From assembly GCF_946222835.1 (NCBI RefSeq), contig NZ_CAMIHD010000002.1, forward strand, positions 1 through 64,000: DNA of 64,000 nt, in the 5' to 3' direction. Position numbers and translations under genes: made by a program. This DNA is from an uncultured Corynebacterium sp. (GTDB taxonomy: Bacteria > Actinomycetota > Actinomycetes > Mycobacteriales > Mycobacteriaceae). This document shows positions 1-9,153 of this stretch, piece after piece (the first letter of the stretch is position 1; each line of letters starts with the position of its first letter). The notes under the pieces were generated by a model. It searched no databases. It saw nothing but the letters and a program-made list of their open reading frames with translations, and was not told the DNA's origin.

Positions 1-262
1 TGGCTGTGACTATTTCACGTCACTCTTCCTACTGCCCCAACTTTGCAACAGCACCATTCAATTGCTACGGAAGAATGTCCTGCTAAGTGTCTGTGGTTTT
101 GCTGACTATAAGCGTAATTGGGGCGGTTGTGCTCGCCTTTTATCAGCCGCCAGGGAATGCTGCAATGTGGTTTGGCCTTGGTGGGAATGGTAGCCTGAAG
201 GGGCTGTATTTAATGCGAAATTCGCATTAAACCTAGACCAAGGTTCGTGAGGCAAGTATTTC
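1..262. other. Non-coding region upstream of the mrp operon
   Basis: No credible coding frame is visible here. The only structured element is the long inverted repeat at 209-231, described separately. A GAGG stretch at 249-252 is a possible ribosome binding site for the first mrp gene. The region presumably holds the mrp promoter and the edge of an upstream unit lying outside the window. Confidence 0.6.
209..231. promoter_or_regulatory. Perfect 11-bp inverted repeat before mrpA, candidate operator
   Basis: Arms TTTAATGCGAA (209-219) and TTCGCATTAAA (221-231) are exact reverse complements around one central base. The element ends 31 bp before the mrpA start and has no T-run after it, so an operator is more likely than a terminator. 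The cognate regulator is not known to me. Confidence 0.6.
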
Positions 263-3235
263 GTGACGCTACTTTATGCAGTCCTCCTCGCGGCGCTGGC
301 AGTGATCTTGGCACCGGTAACCGTAAAGGTTATAGACCGAAAGGCAGGCTATCCACTAGCTGGTCTTTTTGTTATTGCAGCGGTCCTTATTGCCAAGGAA
401 TTTCCTGCCATTGCAGCCGGGGAGGAATTGAGTTTCCACGCCACTTGGGTGCGCGATTTCATCGCACCGGGCGTCGACGTAAGTTTTGCTCTCCGCGGGG
501 ACGCGTTGAGTATTTTCTTTGCTATGTTGGCGCTGGTCATTGGTGCCGTCGTCTTTACGTATTCGGCGGCTTATCTGCCTAAGAATGAGGGTAATACCAG
601 CTTCTACACCTTGATGACAGCTTTTACGCTGTCCATTTTGTTGCTGGTTTTGGCCAATGACGTTGTGGTTTTGTTCCTTGCCTGGGAGCTAGTCTCCTTG
701 GCTTCCTTTATGTTGATTGCGCGCTCTGGTTCGGGCGGCGAAGCTGGTTCGCAGCGCACATTGATCCTGACCTTCATTGGCGGATTGACCCTACTGACCG
801 GGTTGGGTATTGCTGCGACAGTGACCGGCTCGACTGCGGTATCTGAGATTCTGGAGTCGCCTGTATGGACGCAGCGCCCAGGTATAACGGCGGCCGTAGC
901 CGTGTTAATCGCGGCGTCTGCCTTTACTAAATCGGCACAATTCCCGTTCCACTTCTGGCTGCCTGAGGCTATGGCTGCCGCAACTCCGGTTTCGGCCTTC
1001 CTTCACGCAGCCGCCGTGGTAAAGGCCGGCGTCTACCTGCTGATCCGCTTCTCCACGATCTTCCACGATGTGGCGGTGTGGAATTGGTTGCTCATCGTGG
1101 TCGGAATGGGCACCGCGGTTATGTCCGCCGTCTTTGCGGTGCAAAAGACGGATTTGAAGAAGCTCACGGCTTATTCGACCGTCTCCCATTTGGGCTGGAT
1201 TGTCGCCACCATCGGTGTGGGAACCCCGTTCGCTATCGCCGCAGCGTTGGTACACACGTTGGCGCACGCATTATTTAAGTCCTCACTGTTTATGCTTATC
1301 GGCGTCATCGACCACGAGGCCGGTTCGCGCGACATTCGCCGCCTCGGGCCACTGTGGAATAAGATGCCGTGGACATTTGGCTCGGTGGTCATCGGCGCAG
1401 CATCGATGGCTGCGGTGCCACCGCTTTTGGGCTTTGTATCCAAGGAAGGAATGCTCACTGCGTTTGAAGACGCCCCGATTGGCAGCACTGGCCAGGTCAT
1501 CTTGCTCATCGTTGCCGCTATCGGTGCCTTCTTTACCTTTACTTACTCGGCCAAGATTGTTTTCGGCGCCTTCTTTGACGGACCTCGCGATATGGAGCAT
1601 GTCCATGAGGCACCGGTGTCCCTGTGGCTGCCTGCCGCATTGCCGGGGTTTATGTCCCTGCCGCTGGTATTTGTACTCGGAATCTTTAATACCCCGATCG
1701 ACCATGCAGTGGCTGCTGTTGGTCTGGAACATCATTCGCACCTTGCCCTTTGGCACGGGGTTAATGTTCCTTTCCTTATCTCGCTCGTGGTCCTTATCGC
1801 CGGTATTGCCGGTATCTTTTCCCGCAAGAAGATGTGGGCAAGCTTTGAAGACAACGAGTTCATGCCGCGTAGCGGCAATGAGTTGCTGCACTCTCTGCAG
1901 TTGGGCTGTTCGCGGCTGGGACGAGTCTTGGGCAAGATGTCCGATTCGCATAATCCGTCCCGCCACATGCTGCCCATTGTCATTTTGATTATCGTGTTGG
2001 CCGCGACCACGCTCATCCGCGATGGCGTCGATGGGGTAGCGCTGCAGCCGCGGGTAGATGGTCTGGATAACCCATGGGATCTGCTGCCATTGGGAATCAT
2101 CGCGCTGGCTATGTTTGGTTTGGTGCGAACTCAGAACCGCTTGACCGGTGCCATCATGATCGGCATTGCCGGCTCTGGTGTGACCCTGCAGATGTTCCTG
2201 CTCGGGGCGCCGGACGTAGCTTTGACCCAGTTTATGGTGGAAGCCCTATCCGTCATCGTCATGATGATGGTGCTGCGCTACCTGCCGGAAACCTTCCAAC
2301 CGGTGAAGGATAAGTCCCGCAAGACCGGCTCTATTGTCATCGCAGTATTGGCCGGTGTCGCTGCATTCTTGGGCGTGTGGGGCCTAATGGGCCGACACGA
2401 GCGTTCGGATCTGGCCATGTGGTATCTCGATAATGCTCCGGATATCACTGGTGGTGACAACGTTGTGGCTACCATCATCGTGGAATTCCGTGCACTCGAT
2501 ACCTTGGGCGAACTTTCCGTACTGGGCATGGCTGCGGTAGTTATCGCAGCCATTACGACGACGCTGCCGCGATTCCCATTCAAGTCAGGTACACGTCCTG
2601 CGCCATTTGGCCAGTCACAGCTGAACTCTGTGCCACTGCGCAAGGGCGTTCACGTGGTAATCCCGCTGCTGGTAATCATGTCTGTCATCGTTTTCTTCCG
2701 CGGGCATAATGCCTCTGGCGGTGGCTTCCCAGCAGCGTTGATTATGGGCGCCGCAATCGGGCTTATCTACCTGTCCCGAGGCTCTGATGAAATCGTCTTT
2801 GGCCGCATGACCCCGATTCACCTGACCGGCATCGGCATTATTACTGCCTTGATTGCAGGCTTCGTGGGCTACTTGCACCACGGCCTTGGAAATGGTGGCT
2901 TCCTCGCGGCCATTCACGCCGAAGCCTTTGGCCAGCACTGGACTACCTCGCTCATTTTCGACTTGGGTATCTACCTAGCGGTATTGGGCATGTTGACCAT
3001 GGCGATTAATGCCCTGGGCGGTTACCTGCGCCCTGGCACGGAGCGTGACTTCCTGCCGTGGATTCATGATGATAATTCCGCGCTGCCAACCACGCCGCGC
3101 ATCTCGCTTGATGACGTCGACGATCCATATCCGGACCCGATTAACCCTTCGACTGATCCGCTGGCCTTGCTGACGCCGTCGGAAGCAAGGACGAAGAGGA
3201 AGCGGTCCGCGGCTAATCGGGGAGGAGAGAAGTAA
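263..3235 (+). CDS. mrpA: Na+/H+ antiporter subunit A, fused MrpA-MrpB
   Basis: This is the large membrane subunit of the multisubunit Mrp cation/proton antiporter, which exports Na+ in exchange for protons and supports alkali and salt tolerance. The N-terminal two thirds match the complex I NuoL/MrpA proton-translocating family, with the conserved glutamate E142 in a membrane helix and lysines K223 and K254. The last roughly 190 residues (from about residue 800) carry the MrpB signature FFRGHNASGGGFPAAL, so subunit B is fused to A, as usual in corynebacteria. At 990 aa the length fits an A-B fusion. The GTG start at 263 follows a GAGG. It is the first gene of the operon mrpA-C-D-E-F-G, and its stop overlaps the mrpC start by one base. 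Confidence 0.95.
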   Translation: MTLLYAVLLAALAVILAPVTVKVIDRKAGYPLAGLFVIAAVLIAKEFPAIAAGEELSFHATWVRDFIAPGVDVSFALRGDALSIFFAMLALVIGAVVFTYSAAYLPKNEGNTSFYTLMTAFTLSILLLVLANDVVVLFLAWELVSLASFMLIARSGSGGEAGSQRTLILTFIGGLTLLTGLGIAATVTGSTAVSEILESPVWTQRPGITAAVAVLIAASAFTKSAQFPFHFWLPEAMAAATPVSAFLHAAAVVKAGVYLLIRFSTIFHDVAVWNWLLIVVGMGTAVMSAVFAVQKTDLKKLTAYSTVSHLGWIVATIGVGTPFAIAAALVHTLAHALFKSSLFMLIGVIDHEAGSRDIRRLGPLWNKMPWTFGSVVIGAASMAAVPPLLGFVSKEGMLTAFEDAPIGSTGQVILLIVAAIGAFFTFTYSAKIVFGAFFDGPRDMEHVHEAPVSLWLPAALPGFMSLPLVFVLGIFNTPIDHAVAAVGLEHHSHLALWHGVNVPFLISLVVLIAGIAGIFSRKKMWASFEDNEFMPRSGNELLHSLQLGCSRLGRVLGKMSDSHNPSRHMLPIVILIIVLAATTLIRDGVDGVALQPRVDGLDNPWDLLPLGIIALAMFGLVRTQNRLTGAIMIGIAGSGVTLQMFLLGAPDVALTQFMVEALSVIVMMMVLRYLPETFQPVKDKSRKTGSIVIAVLAGVAAFLGVWGLMGRHERSDLAMWYLDNAPDITGGDNVVATIIVEFRALDTLGELSVLGMAAVVIAAITTTLPRFPFKSGTRPAPFGQSQLNSVPLRKGVHVVIPLLVIMSVIVFFRGHNASGGGFPAALIMGAAIGLIYLSRGSDEIVFGRMTPIHLTGIGIITALIAGFVGYLHHGLGNGGFLAAIHAEAFGQHWTTSLIFDLGIYLAVLGMLTMAINALGGYLRPGTERDFLPWIHDDNSALPTTPRISLDDVDDPYPDPINPSTDPLALLTPSEARTKRKRSAANRGGEK

Positions 3236-3711
3236 TGATCCTCGCATTGACTATTGCTTTGCTCATAGGCAGTGCTGTCTACCTCATCCAGCAGCGCGGC
3301 TTAGTGCGCATCGTATTGGGAATGATGGCTTTCGGACACGGAGCCAACCTAATGCTGCTGGCTACAGGCGTGTACTCCTATCGCGGCGAGTCCTTCCCGT
3401 CCCAGGTTCCGCACGATCAGATGGCAGATCCACTACCGCAGGCCTTCGTATTGACCGCCGTGGTTATTTCCATGGCAACCTCGACCATCCTGTTGACGAT
3501 GGCAGCAATGGGCAAGAACGATGACACCGATGTGGTGGAGCCGGTTGATGACAACACCATCGACCATGCCTTTTCGACGTTGGGCCGAGACGCCCAAAAC
3601 CGCCAGATTTTGGAAGATTCCACCAACCAACTTGACCGTATCGGTCAGGTGGACCATGACACTCCCGTAGCAGAGCGCGGGGCAGCTAAACAGAAGGAGG
3701 AAGATAAATAG
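3235..3711 (+). CDS. mrpC: Na+/H+ antiporter subunit C (MrpC/MnhC)
   Basis: This is a small NuoK-like membrane subunit of the Mrp antiporter. The N-terminal ~100 residues form three hydrophobic helices with the family pattern around GLVRIVLGMMAFGHGANLML and PLPQAFVLTAVVISMATS. A hydrophilic tail of about 50 residues, rich in D, Q and E, extends beyond the usual ~115 aa family length. The ATG overlaps the last base of the mrpA stop and its own stop overlaps the mrpD start, which indicates translational coupling. Confidence 0.95.
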   Translation: MILALTIALLIGSAVYLIQQRGLVRIVLGMMAFGHGANLMLLATGVYSYRGESFPSQVPHDQMADPLPQAFVLTAVVISMATSTILLTMAAMGKNDDTDVVEPVDDNTIDHAFSTLGRDAQNRQILEDSTNQLDRIGQVDHDTPVAERGAAKQKEEDK

Positions 3712-5252
3712 TGGCTGATGCTGTAGCTCAACTCCTTCCGCTATTCCCAGCGGTCCCGCTAATTGCCGCGGCCTTCGCGTTGCTGGCACCGTGGCGTGCG
3801 GTGCGCGATTCCATCATGTTGCTCATCCCGGGCATTGGAATTTTCGCTGGCTTGGGTCTGCTGGTTTATACCATGGACAATGGGGTAGTAGCCCACACCG
3901 TAGGCCTGTACAAAGGCAATGTGGGTATCCCATTTGCGGCGGATGCCTTCGCCGCATTGATGATCATCACCACCATGATCGTTGCATTTGGTGCCAACTG
4001 GTTTGCCATCGTGGGTGGGGAGACAAAGTCTCGTTACTATCCGTCGCTCACCCTGATTTTGATTACCGGCGTTTGTGGTGCGTTGCTTACCGCTGACCTC
4101 TTTAACTTCTTCGTCTTTATTGAGGTCATGCTCCTGCCGTCCTACGGCCTGATTACCATGTCGGGTACTTGGTCGCGTTTGGCAGCCGGCCGTGCCTTTG
4201 TCTTGGTGAACCTATTTGCCTCCACGTTGCTGGTGGTTGGCGTGGGATATATGTACTCGGTTACTGGTGCTGTTAACTTGGGCGCGCTGAAGGGGGCGGC
4301 AGCAGGCAACGGGCCGGTAACCGTCGCCGCGGGCTTAATCCTCATCGCGATCACCGCCAAGGCCGGCGTGTTCCCGGTGCAGTCGTGGTTGCCGCGCACC
4401 TACCCGGGAACTTCGGCTGCGGTGATGGGCCTCTTTTCCGGCCTGCACACCAAGGTAGCCGTGTACATGCTCTACCGCCTCTACGTGCAGCTATTCGACC
4501 TGGATCAGCGTTGGAATGTGTTGATCATCGTCATCATGATCATTTCCATGATGATCGGTGCCTTCGGTGGCCTAGCGGAGAACTCTATTCGCCGCGTACT
4601 CGGCTACCAGATGCTCAACGGCATGCCGTTCATTCTGGTCATGCTTGCGTTTACCTCTGATGACCCACGTCGCGCATTGGCAGCCGGCATCATGTACACG
4701 ATCCACCACATGTTGACCGTCGGTTCGCTGATCCTGGCTTCTGGCGCTATTGAGGAAACCTACGGTACGGGCCTGCTAACCAAACTTTCCGGTCTCGCTC
4801 GGCGGGACCCCATTATCGCGTGGATTTTCGCCGCCGGTGCGTTCTCCGTTGTCGGTTTCCCGCCGTTTTCTGGCATGTGGGGCAAGCTGATGATCGTCTT
4901 CGAGATTGCCCGGGTAGGAGGCGCGTGGGCGTGGATCGCTATCGCGGCTATCATCATTGCCTCCTTTGCCGCCTTCTTGGCCATGCTGCGCGTATGGCGC
5001 AAGGTCTTCTGGGGCAAGGGCTTGCCGGAAGACAAGGTTCCGGACGAATTGATCATCCGCAAAAAGCTCATGGCCCCCTCAGCGGCACTCATCCTTGGTT
5101 CGCTGTGCATGTTTATCTTCTCTGGCATTGTCCTAGATGTTGTGGATAGCGCATCGCAACAGCTGCTTGATACCACCGCTTATACTGAAACCGTCTTGGG
5201 AGATGAGCCGATTGCAGTTCCCAATATCGATGAAATTCAGGAGGGCCGTTAA
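3711..5252 (+). CDS. mrpD: Na+/H+ antiporter subunit D (MrpD/MnhD)
   Basis: This is the second large proton-translocating subunit, homologous to complex I NuoM/NuoN. It has about 13-14 hydrophobic segments. A conserved glutamate (E138 in FFVFIEVMLLPSYGL) and the lysine-containing segment AITAKAGVFPVQSWLPRTYP are the functional signatures. Length (513 aa) is normal. The GTG start overlaps the mrpC stop by one base and follows the AAGGAGG at about 3694, a strong ribosome binding site. Confidence 0.95.
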   Translation: MADAVAQLLPLFPAVPLIAAAFALLAPWRAVRDSIMLLIPGIGIFAGLGLLVYTMDNGVVAHTVGLYKGNVGIPFAADAFAALMIITTMIVAFGANWFAIVGGETKSRYYPSLTLILITGVCGALLTADLFNFFVFIEVMLLPSYGLITMSGTWSRLAAGRAFVLVNLFASTLLVVGVGYMYSVTGAVNLGALKGAAAGNGPVTVAAGLILIAITAKAGVFPVQSWLPRTYPGTSAAVMGLFSGLHTKVAVYMLYRLYVQLFDLDQRWNVLIIVIMIISMMIGAFGGLAENSIRRVLGYQMLNGMPFILVMLAFTSDDPRRALAAGIMYTIHHMLTVGSLILASGAIEETYGTGLLTKLSGLARRDPIIAWIFAAGAFSVVGFPPFSGMWGKLMIVFEIARVGGAWAWIAIAAIIIASFAAFLAMLRVWRKVFWGKGLPEDKVPDELIIRKKLMAPSAALILGSLCMFIFSGIVLDVVDSASQQLLDTTAYTETVLGDEPIAVPNIDEIQEGR

Positions 5253-5786
5253 ATGAACGCAGTGGTGTATGCATTGTGGCTCATTAAGGAAATCTTTGTG
5301 GCGGGCATTAGCCTGGCAATGGCGGCCTTCAAGCCAGATAACGAATACCACCCGGTTATCATTCGTTATCCACTGCGGGTGACTGGCGCATGGGAGATCT
5401 TTTGGTTTACGTCTTCCATCACCGCCACGCCGGGAACGCTTTCGTTGGGGTTGCGTGAGCCACCCCGCAAGGGGCTGCCGCGCATCGTGCTGGTGCAGGC
5501 CGTGCAAGGATCTGACCCGGCGGCAATCGTGGCTGACTTGGCTGATATGGAGCAGCGCCTTGCCCCACGGGTGAAAGACATCGACTATGGCGTCCCAGGT
5601 CAAGGAGAGACGACGGAATTGGATGAGGCTTTCTACGAGTATCCCCTCGAATCTGTCGGCCGCTTTATGCGTTCGCCTGACTTGGCGCAGGCGGAGGACA
5701 CTCCGCTTTCAGAAAGCGAAGCGGACGTCGAAAAGCCAAAGCGTCATGCCCGCAATGTAAAACGCAGAAAGGAGACCGAGCGATGA
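5253..5786 (+). CDS. mrpE: Na+/H+ antiporter subunit E (MrpE/MnhE)
   Basis: This is an accessory membrane subunit of the Mrp antiporter. The N-terminal part has the family's amphipathic/hydrophobic region followed by the core motif YHPVIIRYPLRVT and an ITATPGTLSLGL segment. The C-terminal ~45 residues are hydrophilic and charged. It begins immediately after the mrpD stop and overlaps mrpF by four bases (ATGA). Confidence 0.93.
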   Translation: MNAVVYALWLIKEIFVAGISLAMAAFKPDNEYHPVIIRYPLRVTGAWEIFWFTSSITATPGTLSLGLREPPRKGLPRIVLVQAVQGSDPAAIVADLADMEQRLAPRVKDIDYGVPGQGETTELDEAFYEYPLESVGRFMRSPDLAQAEDTPLSESEADVEKPKRHARNVKRRKETER

Positions 5787-6073
5787 TTGATTTTGCCACA
5801 TTGTCCCCGTTCGGCTGGGTCGTATTTGTATGCGTATTCATCATCGGCATCGCCACATGGTGCGGCGTGCTGCTCTCGCTGCGCACGCGCGATGAGCTCA
5901 CTCGCGCAATTACGTCTGACATCGTCTTCTACGGCATGATCTGCATGTACCTGGCATGGTCGATGACTAATAACGCCCCGATGGCGTACTACATTGCACT
6001 CCTCGGCGCCATTGCCGCGGGTGTGCTGCCTACGCTATCTATGGCCCGCATTATTTCGAAGGGTAGGCGATAA
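5783..6073 (+). CDS. mrpF: Na+/H+ antiporter subunit F (MrpF/MnhF)
   Basis: This is a small three-helix membrane subunit (96 aa). It has the family pattern with an arginine-containing stretch (SLRTRDELTRAITSDIVFYG) between helices 1 and 2. The ATG overlaps the mrpE stop in an ATGA arrangement. The assignment rests on size, topology and its place between mrpE and mrpG. Confidence 0.92.
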   Translation: MIDFATLSPFGWVVFVCVFIIGIATWCGVLLSLRTRDELTRAITSDIVFYGMICMYLAWSMTNNAPMAYYIALLGAIAAGVLPTLSMARIISKGRR

Positions 6074-6076
6074 GCA

Positions 6077-6445
6077 ATGGCTATTTCTGAGATTATCGCC
6101 TCGGTGCTACTTATTATCGCCACCGTTTTGGTGGTCGCGACGGTGGTATCCCTGTGGCGCGCGCCAGACGCATTGACTCGCGCTAACCTGCTGGGCCCTA
6201 CCGTGGGACTTGCGGTACCACTGATTATTGTGGCCAAGTTAGTCGTGGATTTTGGCCGCGATGGCTTTTCCCTGTGGCTGCTCATTCAAGGACTGATCGC
6301 CTGCTTCGGCGTGTGGATTATCGGCTCGGTAGGTTCCTTCTATCTCGGGCGCTCCATCTATGGTGTAACCGTCACCGACGTCAAGCACGCCAAGCATAAC
6401 CACAAAAAAGTCCAAACCGTGCAAGCCAAGGAAGACGATATCTAG
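6077..6445 (+). CDS. mrpG: Na+/H+ antiporter subunit G (MrpG/MnhG)
   Basis: This is the last subunit of the Mrp operon (122 aa), with three hydrophobic helices and the conserved WRAPDALTRANLLGPTVGLA segment typical of MrpG (where G/A-D-x-x-x-R lies between helices 1 and 2). A short histidine/lysine-rich C-terminal tail (HAKHNHKK) follows. It starts 3 bp after mrpF. No clear hairpin terminator is visible before glnK. Confidence 0.92.
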   Translation: MAISEIIASVLLIIATVLVVATVVSLWRAPDALTRANLLGPTVGLAVPLIIVAKLVVDFGRDGFSLWLLIQGLIACFGVWIIGSVGSFYLGRSIYGVTVTDVKHAKHNHKKVQTVQAKEDDI

Positions 6446-6543
6446 TCTCCTCAATTGCCTTATGGCGGCGAGTCCTATCTGCGGTCGTGCTTAATAGCGG
6501 GAGGGCAGAGGGGCTCGCTGTCTTTTGGTTTCACAGCATTTTT

Positions 6544-6611
6544 GGATTCACCGGGCCCTGGATTCATGATGCGAATATAGTGCACAGCAATTGCTGTGCT
6601 CGGGCTAGAAT
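6544..6611 (+). promoter_or_regulatory. glnK promoter region with palindrome and direct repeat
   Basis: A perfect 18-bp palindrome GCACAGCAATTGCTGTGC lies at 6582-6599. The direct repeat GGATTCA occurs at 6544-6550 and 6560-6566, flanking GGGCCC. A -10-like TAGAAT is at 6606-6611, so the palindrome covers the expected -35 area. I could not find a match to the AmtR box known from C. glutamicum nitrogen genes. Confidence 0.6.
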
Positions 6612-6667
6612 GGGTGCACACTATTCGGTGCTTCAAGCCCCGCCCCGAAGAAAAGCAAGGAGTAACA

Positions 6668-7006
6668 ATGAAACTCATCACGGCCATCGTCAAGCCCTTC
6701 ACCCTGCCGGAAATCCGCCAGGCCCTGGAGCAGCAGGAAGTACGCGGCCTTACTGTTACTGAAAGCCAGGGCTTTGGACAACAGCGTGGGCACAGCGAGG
6801 TATACCGTGGAGCGGAATATGCCACCGATTTTGTGCCTAAGGTGAAGTTAGAGGTTGTCGCAGCGGATGACCACGCCGAAGACATTATCAATGCCATTGT
6901 GGATGCTGCCTATACCGGCAAAATCGGCGATGGCAAGCTGTGGGTAACCCCAGTAGAAGACGCCATTCGTGTGCGCACCGGGGAGCGCGGCGAGGCGGCA
7001 CTGTAA
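6668..7006 (+). CDS. glnK: PII nitrogen regulatory protein GlnK
   Basis: This is a 112-residue trimeric signal protein that senses 2-oxoglutarate/ATP and reports nitrogen status. The N-terminus MKLITAIVKPF and the T-loop with Tyr51 (GAEYATDF) are canonical; in C. glutamicum Tyr51 is adenylylated by GlnD. The C-terminal signature GKIGDGKLWV is intact. The ATG at 6668 is chosen because it matches the family start and follows AAGGAG; a longer upstream frame is not supported. It is followed 7 bp later by glnD. The expected partner amtB is not adjacent; the Mrp operon lies upstream instead. Confidence 0.96.
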   Translation: MKLITAIVKPFTLPEIRQALEQQEVRGLTVTESQGFGQQRGHSEVYRGAEYATDFVPKVKLEVVAADDHAEDIINAIVDAAYTGKIGDGKLWVTPVEDAIRVRTGERGEAAL

Positions 7007-7013
7007 AACCAGA

Positions 7014-9137
7014 ATGCGTACCGCCGCACAGATTCGCGCCGAGGCCCATGCCTCGGCGCTTCGTGTATTGCGTAGCCTCGAGCTACCACCGGGGACTGCG
7101 CTCGCTGCCACCGGATCCTTTGCGCGCAATGAGATGACCCCGCAATCGGATATTGACGTTATCCTTATCTATCCGGAAGGCCACGATCCAGACCCAGCTT
7201 TGGTGGAGAAGCTGTGGTTGCCCGTATGGGATGCTAAGTACCGCCTAGATTATGCCCTGCGCACCCCGCAGGAGTGTGCGGCAATTGCTACAAAGGATGC
7301 CTCTGCCGGCTTTGCACAGTTGGACCTAGCCCATGTCGCTGGGCGCAAGTTTTTAGTGGATGAGGCGCGGGCACAGCTGCTCGCAGCGTGGCGGCGCCAG
7401 CTGCAGCGCGGCTTTGATGACTTTGTGGATACCGCGATTTTTCGCTGGAAGCGCTCGGGCGCGGTAGCAGCAATGACGAATCCAGACTTGAAAAATGGCC
7501 GTGGGGGACTGCGCGATATTCAGCTTCTGCGAGCGATGGCCTTGGGTAACCTGTGCGATTTTCCTGATTTGGACGTCGAAAAGCAGCTGCTTGTCGACGT
7601 CCGCACGCTCCTGCATGTCAAAGCTCGACGCCACCGCGATATCTTGGACCCCGAGTTCGCCGCGGACGTGGCTGCGGATTTGGGCTTTGAAAACCGCTAT
7701 GCCTTAACCGCAGCCTTGGTAAGCGCTGCAGCCGCTGTTAATAAAGCCGTGGAGCGCGGCCTAGCGACTGCCCGAGGGGTGCTGGGGCGAAATGCACTGG
7801 CTGCGGGCCGCGGGCAGCGCCGTCCGCTCGATGTGGACGTGGTGGCAGAGGGCGGCGTTATCTATCTCTCACGCAAACCGAATGTGGAGGATCCGTGGTT
7901 GCTTACGCGCGTGGCAGCTGCCGCAGCGCGCACGGGAAATGCCGTTGCCGAGGCTACCTGGCACCAGCTCCAAGGATTGCCGCAGCTGCCGCCACGCTGG
8001 CCGCGGGCGGCGGTGGATGATTTCTTCGCTATCTTGTCATCTCCGCAATGCACACCGCGGGTCATTCAGGATTTGGACCGCTATGGCCTGTGGGAACGCT
8101 TAGTGCCGGAATGGGGGCATGTGCGCGGTTTATTGCCGCGCGAGCGCAGCCATGTCAGTTCGGTGGACCATCATCTCATCGCGACGGTTACTCGGTGCGC
8201 GGAGGTTCGCACCTCGGTGGCTCGCCCTGATCTATTATTGCTGGCTGCGCTCTACCATGACATCGGTAAGGGTTACGAGCGCCCCCACGCTCAGGTAGGC
8301 GCGGAAATGATAGCTCGCCAGGCGGCCCGCATGCGGTTGAGCGTGGCCGATAGGTCGCGCGCCCAAATTCTGGTGGCAGAACATACCACCTTAGCGCGGC
8401 TAGCTGCGACGATGGACCCGCTCTCCGATGCCGCTCGTGACGCATTGTTGGCCGCTGCGCATTATGATCAGCTGACTATTTCGCTGTTGGCGGTATTGGC
8501 TAAGGCTGATGCGCAATCGACAGGGCCTGGTGTGTGGACACCGCGGGTGGAGCAAGCGCAGAGGCTTATTGTCTCGCGCGCTCTGGAAGCGCTCAAACCA
8601 CGCGTTCTTCATCGCCCCGCGGTGCACGTGCCGCTATCGACCGAGGGCGTTGCGCTTACAGTGGATTGGGAAGATCAAGAAGTCACCGTGTCCTGGTGTG
8701 GCTCCTCCAAAGGGGAGCTCAAGCGCATCTTTGCCTTGCTATCTGCTTTGGGGTGGACCATCGTGCGGGCCAACATAGTACGTGAAGATGACGGTACCTA
8801 TAAAGCGGAGTTTTTCATCCGCACCGTACAACAGACCCTAAAGGAAGCAGCCCAGGAGATAAGGTTTATCCAGTCCTATAACTCCCGCACCTATACGGAG
8901 CTGCCAGATATCGAGGGAGAAGTAACCACCGCGGCTTTCGATGTGGGCGGCATTTTGGTCATCCGTACCGTTGAGCGCATTGGCGCTTTAGGCCACTTGG
9001 TAGAAGCACTGCCAGACTTTGTGTGGCTGCGCCATGAGATTATGGGCGCGACGATGATCGTTAATGCCTTTCTCGCCGGGCAGGTCTCCCGCGCTACGGT
9101 GGTGGGGAATGTGACCAGGGCACTGGCAAGGGACTAA
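7014..9137 (+). CDS. glnD: PII nucleotidyltransferase GlnD
   Basis: This enzyme covalently modifies and demodifies PII (adenylylation in corynebacteria, uridylylation in enterobacteria). The nucleotidyltransferase motif GSFARNE is at residues 34-40 with metal ligands D46 and D48 (SDID). The HD hydrolase motif YHDIGKG has HD at 415-416. Two ACT-like ligand-sensing domains follow (about 560-640 and 650-707). At 707 aa it is shorter than enterobacterial GlnD (about 890) but normal for actinobacteria. The ATG at 7014, just after glnK, is preferred over an upstream in-frame start inside glnK. Confidence 0.94.
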   Translation: MRTAAQIRAEAHASALRVLRSLELPPGTALAATGSFARNEMTPQSDIDVILIYPEGHDPDPALVEKLWLPVWDAKYRLDYALRTPQECAAIATKDASAGFAQLDLAHVAGRKFLVDEARAQLLAAWRRQLQRGFDDFVDTAIFRWKRSGAVAAMTNPDLKNGRGGLRDIQLLRAMALGNLCDFPDLDVEKQLLVDVRTLLHVKARRHRDILDPEFAADVAADLGFENRYALTAALVSAAAAVNKAVERGLATARGVLGRNALAAGRGQRRPLDVDVVAEGGVIYLSRKPNVEDPWLLTRVAAAAARTGNAVAEATWHQLQGLPQLPPRWPRAAVDDFFAILSSPQCTPRVIQDLDRYGLWERLVPEWGHVRGLLPRERSHVSSVDHHLIATVTRCAEVRTSVARPDLLLLAALYHDIGKGYERPHAQVGAEMIARQAARMRLSVADRSRAQILVAEHTTLARLAATMDPLSDAARDALLAAAHYDQLTISLLAVLAKADAQSTGPGVWTPRVEQAQRLIVSRALEALKPRVLHRPAVHVPLSTEGVALTVDWEDQEVTVSWCGSSKGELKRIFALLSALGWTIVRANIVREDDGTYKAEFFIRTVQQTLKEAAQEIRFIQSYNSRTYTELPDIEGEVTTAAFDVGGILVIRTVERIGALGHLVEALPDFVWLRHEIMGATMIVNAFLAGQVSRATVVGNVTRALARD

Positions 9138-9153
9138 GATTAAGTAGTTGAAC

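Noticed and set aside
6446..6667. AmtR box before glnK
   Set aside because: I looked for the CTAT-N6-ATAG-type motif of C. glutamicum; CTAT and ATAG occur near 6475-6495 but with about 15 bases between them, which does not fit.
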